Of a DNA stretch of 64,000 bases, positions 60,648 through 64,000 are shown piece after piece (position 1 is the stretch's first letter; every line of letters begins with the position of its first letter). Made by a program: the position numbers and the translations under genes. Source of the DNA: Bryobacteraceae bacterium (lineage in GTDB: Bacteria > Acidobacteriota > Terriglobia > Bryobacterales > Bryobacteraceae); the NCBI GenBank assembly GCA_041394945.1, contig JAWKHH010000001.1, forward strand, positions 1,612,001 to 1,676,000, read 5' to 3'. A model generated the notes under the pieces. That model made no database searches. It worked only from the letters and a program-made list of their open reading frames with translations, and was not told the DNA's origin.

Positions 60648-61529
60648 CTATGAAGCGACAGTAGGTTTCATCTGCTGCAGACGCGTGTGGAGCAGGTGGA
60701 GCATCGGTCCAAATACGGTCTCCGCGCCAGAATCTGCCTTCTGCGCGATCTCGTCGGCGATCCATTTCTTGATGAGAATGCTTTGCGGTTTGAGTGCTTC
60801 CATGCGTAACAGCACCTTGCCAATCGCTGAAACTGCCTCGCCCGTGGGGGTGGGCCGGTCCTCCCGGAACTCCGCGTACGGCTCTCTCCACATCCCCGGG
60901 CGATCGAGTGTTTCAACGATTCGGACAACTACCGAACGGAAGTTCGGCTGAATACCGGATGGCTCACGGGTCATCAGGTTAACGATGACGGTTAGTGCGG
61001 CAGCAGGGTCGTACGCGGTTGACAACATATGTTGGAAGGCGAGCCCGGGGCCTCGCGGGACACGAGTACGTCCCGCCGGCGGAGAGAAGCTCGCGTTCTC
61101 AATCGCCATTTGGATCGCGAGTAACACTTCTGCCTCATATCCTGCCGCCGCGGCTCCAAAGCGGTCCGCGTTTGTCCTGTGGATCCCTCGAAGCAGCTCA
61201 GGCGTGACGCGCGCAAGCACGGGGGGCCAGGATCGAAGCTTGGCCAGTTCGCGCACCGTATCCTCGTCGCTGGCCGTCGCCACGTATCGTCGCGCCTCGC
61301 GAAGAACGGAGCGGGTCGCAAGATCGCGAGTGAAACTGTAGCTGTTCAGAAGGTAGTCCTGCAGGAAAAGGCGCCCGTTTGCCAATGGGGACTGCAGCGA
61401 CGCAAAAGTCTCGTACGGGCGGAGGATCGCCGTATCCACAGCGTTAAATACGTGATCGCCCTGCTTGGGCGTTGCGCTGGCCGCCATGCTTGCTACACCG
61501 GTCAGAGTATACATCAGGCTTCCTGTCAA
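60648..61529 (-). CDS. Hypothetical helical protein
   Basis: 293 aa, starting MTGSLMYTLTGVASMAASA and predominantly helical. No catalytic or membrane motifs are seen. Sequence such as RLFLQDYLLNSYSFTRDLAT, VLLAIQMAIENASFSPP and ILIKKWIADEIAQKADSG suggests an all-alpha fold. Ends eight bases from the convergent redoxin fusion gene. Start choice is simple but weakly supported, with the following gene beginning 33 bases upstream on the other strand. Confidence 0.6.
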   Translation of the reverse strand: MTGSLMYTLTGVASMAASATPKQGDHVFNAVDTAILRPYETFASLQSPLANGRLFLQDYLLNSYSFTRDLATRSVLREARRYVATASDEDTVRELAKLRSWPPVLARVTPELLRGIHRTNADRFGAAAAGYEAEVLLAIQMAIENASFSPPAGRTRVPRGPGLAFQHMLSTAYDPAAALTVIVNLMTREPSGIQPNFRSVVVRIVETLDRPGMWREPYAEFREDRPTPTGEAVSAIGKVLLRMEALKPQSILIKKWIADEIAQKADSGAETVFGPMLHLLHTRLQQMKPTVAS

Positions 61530-61562
61530 CGCGGGTGGCTTGAGCCAGCTAATCTAACAGGA

Positions 61563-63020
61563 GTGTCCTCGTTCCCCCGTGTAGCATCCTTCAAAACCGC
61601 CGACGCCTTCCGCGCCCGCCTCACCTCCCTCGGCTTGGACCTCCCGTGCGACGACGCCATCCTCACCGCGCCGGATTCGCCGCTCGCCGCGCCCATCGAA
61701 GTCGACGGCTTGCGGATCGGTAACCGTTGGGTGATCCACCCCATGGAAGGCTGGGACGCCGCAACCGACGGCGCACCCACCGATCTGGTCCGCCGCCGTT
61801 GGGCCAACTTCGCCCGCTCCGGCGCCAAGTGGCTGTGGGGCGGCGAAGCGATGGCCGTCGTGCCCGAAGGCCGCGCCAATCCGAACCAGTTGATCATTCA
61901 GGAGCACAACGAAGACGCGCTCAAAAGCCTGCTCGCCGACACCGTGGAGGCGCACCGCAAGGAGTTCGGCTCCACCGAAGACTTCCTCGTTGGCTTCCAG
62001 TTGACCCACTCCGGCCGCTTCTGCCGGCCCTTCGACAAGAAGAAGCTCGAGCCCCGCATCGCCTACCGGCACCCCATTCTCGACCGCAAGTTCGGTATCG
62101 ATTCCGACTCGCCGCTGCTCCGCGACGACGATATCCGCGCCCTCGTCGACAAGTTCGCGGCCGCCGCCCAGATCGCCGAGCGCTGCGGCGCGCAGTTCGT
62201 CGATGTCAAGCAGTGCCACGGTTATCTCGGCCACGAGTTCCTCAGCGCCCACACCCGCCCCGGTCCCTATGGCGGCTCGTTAGAAAACCGGACGCGCTTC
62301 TTCCGCGAAATCGTCGAAGCCATCCGCGCGGCCACAAAACTCCACATCGGCGTCCGGCTCAGCGCGTTCGACTTCGTACCCTATAAACCGGACCCTGCGG
62401 GTGGCACGGAAAAGAAGCTCGGCCCGGGGATTCCGGAAGATCATGCCACGCCCTACACAGCGGCGTTCTCCACCAACCCCGCCGACCCCACCGAATATCA
62501 TCTCGGCGAAGCCGCCGAGTTGCTCGCGATGTACGAGCGTATGGGTGTCCGGCTGGTGAACCTATCCGCCGGCAGTCCCTACTATAATCCCCACATCCAG
62601 CGTCCGGCGCTGTTCCCGCCAAGCGACGGATATCAGCCGCCGGAGGACCCGCTGGTCGGGTGCGCGCGGCAAATCCAAGCCGTCGGCGAGCTCAAACTGC
62701 GGTTCCCGAACCTGGTCATCGTCGGCAGCGCCTACACGTACTTGCAGGAGTACCTGCCGCATGTCGCGCAGGCCGTGGTCCGCGCCGGGTTGGCCGATTG
62801 CGCCGGCCTCGGACGCATGGTGCTCTCCTACGTCACCTTGCCCGCCGACACGCTCCGCACCGGAATGATGAATCACAAGGCGCTCTGCCGCACGTTCAGC
62901 GACTGCACCACCGGTCCGCGAAACGGGCTCCGCTCCGGCTGCTATCCGCTTGATGCGTTCTACAAAACCGTGCCAGACTACGCACAACTGCAAGCCATCA
63001 AGAAGCAGGTGCGGTTGTAG
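61563..63020 (+). CDS. NADH:flavin oxidoreductase (Old Yellow Enzyme family, 2,4-dienoyl-CoA reductase-like)
   Basis: 485 aa. The FMN barrel is visible from IGNRWVIHPMEGWDAATDGA through FQLTHSGRFCRPF, and VDVKQCHGYLGHEFLSAHT contains the usual H-x-x-x-G-Y-L region with LSAHTR. SLENRTRFFREIVEAIR and IGVRLSAFDF are conserved in this family. The C-terminal GRMVLSYVTLP segment ends in a short Cys-rich stretch (CRTFSDCTTGPRNGLRSGC). The start GTG at 61563 is the best of weak options, since the open frame upstream overlaps the divergent gene. It is followed by the etfBA genes, which provide flavoprotein electron transfer. Confidence 0.86.
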   Translation: MSSFPRVASFKTADAFRARLTSLGLDLPCDDAILTAPDSPLAAPIEVDGLRIGNRWVIHPMEGWDAATDGAPTDLVRRRWANFARSGAKWLWGGEAMAVVPEGRANPNQLIIQEHNEDALKSLLADTVEAHRKEFGSTEDFLVGFQLTHSGRFCRPFDKKKLEPRIAYRHPILDRKFGIDSDSPLLRDDDIRALVDKFAAAAQIAERCGAQFVDVKQCHGYLGHEFLSAHTRPGPYGGSLENRTRFFREIVEAIRAATKLHIGVRLSAFDFVPYKPDPAGGTEKKLGPGIPEDHATPYTAAFSTNPADPTEYHLGEAAELLAMYERMGVRLVNLSAGSPYYNPHIQRPALFPPSDGYQPPEDPLVGCARQIQAVGELKLRFPNLVIVGSAYTYLQEYLPHVAQAVVRAGLADCAGLGRMVLSYVTLPADTLRTGMMNHKALCRTFSDCTTGPRNGLRSGCYPLDAFYKTVPDYAQLQAIKKQVRL

Positions 63021-63037
63021 CTATTCTGGAGGAATCC

Positions 63038-63802
63038 ATGAAGATACTCGTAGCGATCAAGCAGGTGCCGGCCCGCGATTCGCAACTCCGCGTGGCGGCG
63101 AGCGGCCGTTGGATCGAAGATCCCGGCGCGGCCGAGATCAACGAGCCCGATGCGTACGCGCTTGAAGAGGCGCTGCAATTGCGCGAGAAGCACAGCGGCG
63201 AGGTGGTGGCGCTCTGCGCGGGTCCGGCCGCCGCATCGCAAACCATCCGCGAGGCTCTGGCCAAGGGCGCGGACCGCGCCATCCATATCGAAGACGAAGA
63301 CCTGGGCCGGTTCGATCCGCTGGGCGTGGCGCGACTGCTGGCCGCGGCGGCCGAAACCGAGAAGCCGGACCTGGTGCTCACCGGCCTCCAATCGGACGAC
63401 TTGGGCTTCGGCCAAACCGGCGTGATAGCCGCGGAGCTACTCGGCTACTCAAGCGCGACGATCGTGATGCAGGTAGAGAAAACAGATACGGGCATTCGCG
63501 TGAAGCGCGAGCTCGAAGATGGCTGGTTCCAGTATGTGAGCCTCCCGCTGCCGGCCGTGCTCACGATTCAATCGGGCATCAACAAGCTACGGTACGCCAC
63601 GCTCATGGGAATCAAGAAAGCGAAGACGAAGGAAGTAAAGCGGATGGCGGCCGCCGGCCTCGGCGCCGACGGCGATACCCTCGCCACGCTCCAGCGAGTC
63701 TACGCGCCCCGCAAATCGAAGCAGACCACGATGATCGACGGCTCCGGGCGCGAACAAGCCGCGAAGCTCGCTGAGATCCTGCGACGGGAGGTGCGGATCT
63801 GA
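63038..63802 (+). CDS. etfB: Electron transfer flavoprotein, beta subunit
   Basis: 254 aa. Starts MKILVAIKQVPARDSQLRV, typical of EtfB; INEPDAYALEEALQLRE and the TGLQSDDLGFGQTG loop near the AMP site are conserved. A strong GGAGG lies nine bases before the ATG. EtfB with EtfA carries electrons from dehydrogenases to the quinone pool. It follows the flavin oxidoreductase by 17 bases and overlaps etfA by one base (TGATG). Confidence 0.95.
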   Translation: MKILVAIKQVPARDSQLRVAASGRWIEDPGAAEINEPDAYALEEALQLREKHSGEVVALCAGPAAASQTIREALAKGADRAIHIEDEDLGRFDPLGVARLLAAAAETEKPDLVLTGLQSDDLGFGQTGVIAAELLGYSSATIVMQVEKTDTGIRVKRELEDGWFQYVSLPLPAVLTIQSGINKLRYATLMGIKKAKTKEVKRMAAAGLGADGDTLATLQRVYAPRKSKQTTMIDGSGREQAAKLAEILRREVRI

Positions 63803-64000
63803 TGAGCGTGCTTGTCATTTATGAGAAAGGCCGGGCGAATTCGGCCGAAACGATCGTTGCCGCCCAGCAGCTTGGAATGCCGGTGTCCGCGGCCTCGGTG
63901 GGCGACGCGCCTGAACTCGCGTCGATGAAGCTGGACAAGGTTTACCGCGTGGAGCACCCACTGCTCGACGCCTATACCGCGGACGGCTACACAGCGGCGC
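63802..64000 (+). CDS. etfA: Electron transfer flavoprotein, alpha subunit (5' fragment)
   Basis: 66 codons visible, opening MSVLVIYEKGRANSAETIVA, the usual EtfA N-terminus, then VYRVEHPLLDAYTADGYTAA. The gene runs off the window end. The start overlaps the etfB stop by one base, and the etfB-etfA order is standard. No lesion is visible in this part. Confidence 0.9.
   Translation, partial: MSVLVIYEKGRANSAETIVAAQQLGMPVSAASVGDAPELASMKLDKVYRVEHPLLDAYTADGYTAA

Noticed and set aside
61179..61562. Upstream extension of the flavin oxidoreductase frame
   Set aside because: It overlaps the divergent 293-residue gene and lacks family character.

Overview
The window is a high-GC chromosomal segment that most resembles an acidobacterium of the Solibacter/Bryobacter type. 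This is inferred from family content, not from a marker gene. Pointers are a GWxTD-domain protein, Oar-like TonB receptors with carboxypeptidase-regulatory domains, a PadR/ADOP permease pair, TolB/TPR proteins, a redoxin-cytochrome-copper monooxygenase fusion, and many exported enzymes whose N-termini begin M-x-R-R-x-F (twin-arginine-like).

Layout. 1-8 kb: a 5'-anchored fragment of a PDZ/7TM/GAF/PAS histidine kinase, a GWxTD protein with a barrel-like partner, and a membrane protein converging on a small ORF. 8-16 kb: an exported phosphotriesterase-like enzyme, a divergent katA/oxyR pair with a readable OxyR operator, a sulfatase-like enzyme with Thr in place of the catalytic Cys, a sugar isomerase-like protein and SppA. 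16-28 kb: TPR and HD proteins, tRNA-Ala(GGC), an exported SelA-like PLP protein, a DeoR regulator, a copper-protein-like gene, an Oar-like receptor with a sulfite-oxidase-like enzyme and a TPR protein, and an MFS/creatininase pair. 29-35 kb: an intact padR with a palindromic operator beside a permease gene carrying three lesions, a methyltransferase and an archaeal-type prolyl-tRNA synthetase. 35-42 kb: a tight four-gene operon (amidohydrolase, methyltransferase, GtaA-like glutaminase, small protein), a decayed hicA, an orphan flgL and a canonical sulfatase.

42-49 kb, minus strand: a five-gene type III-A CRISPR effector operon, cas10-csm2-csm3-csm4-csm5. Cas10 keeps the GGDD cyclase motif but has no HD nuclease domain and no zinc-ribbon cysteines. 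Csm2 carries a 159-residue Ala/Pro- then Arg/Gly-rich disordered N-terminus. No cas6, cas1/cas2, CARF effector or CRISPR array is visible. A polytopic membrane protein lies directly upstream on the same strand. This is the most unusual system in the window.

49-64 kb: a decayed vapBC pair, a TolB/TPR protein, a di-haem PQQ dehydrogenase co-transcribed with a CBM9-like protein, a large secreted unknown, two overlapping Gfo/Idh/MocA oxidoreductases followed by the redoxin-cytochrome c-copper monooxygenase fusion, an Old Yellow Enzyme-type reductase, and etfB with the start of etfA.

Functionally the window combines exported catabolic and redox enzymes, peroxide defence (OxyR/KatA) and an incomplete RNA-targeting immunity module. 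Relics of toxin-antitoxin modules (hicA, vapBC) and of a permease show ongoing gene loss.
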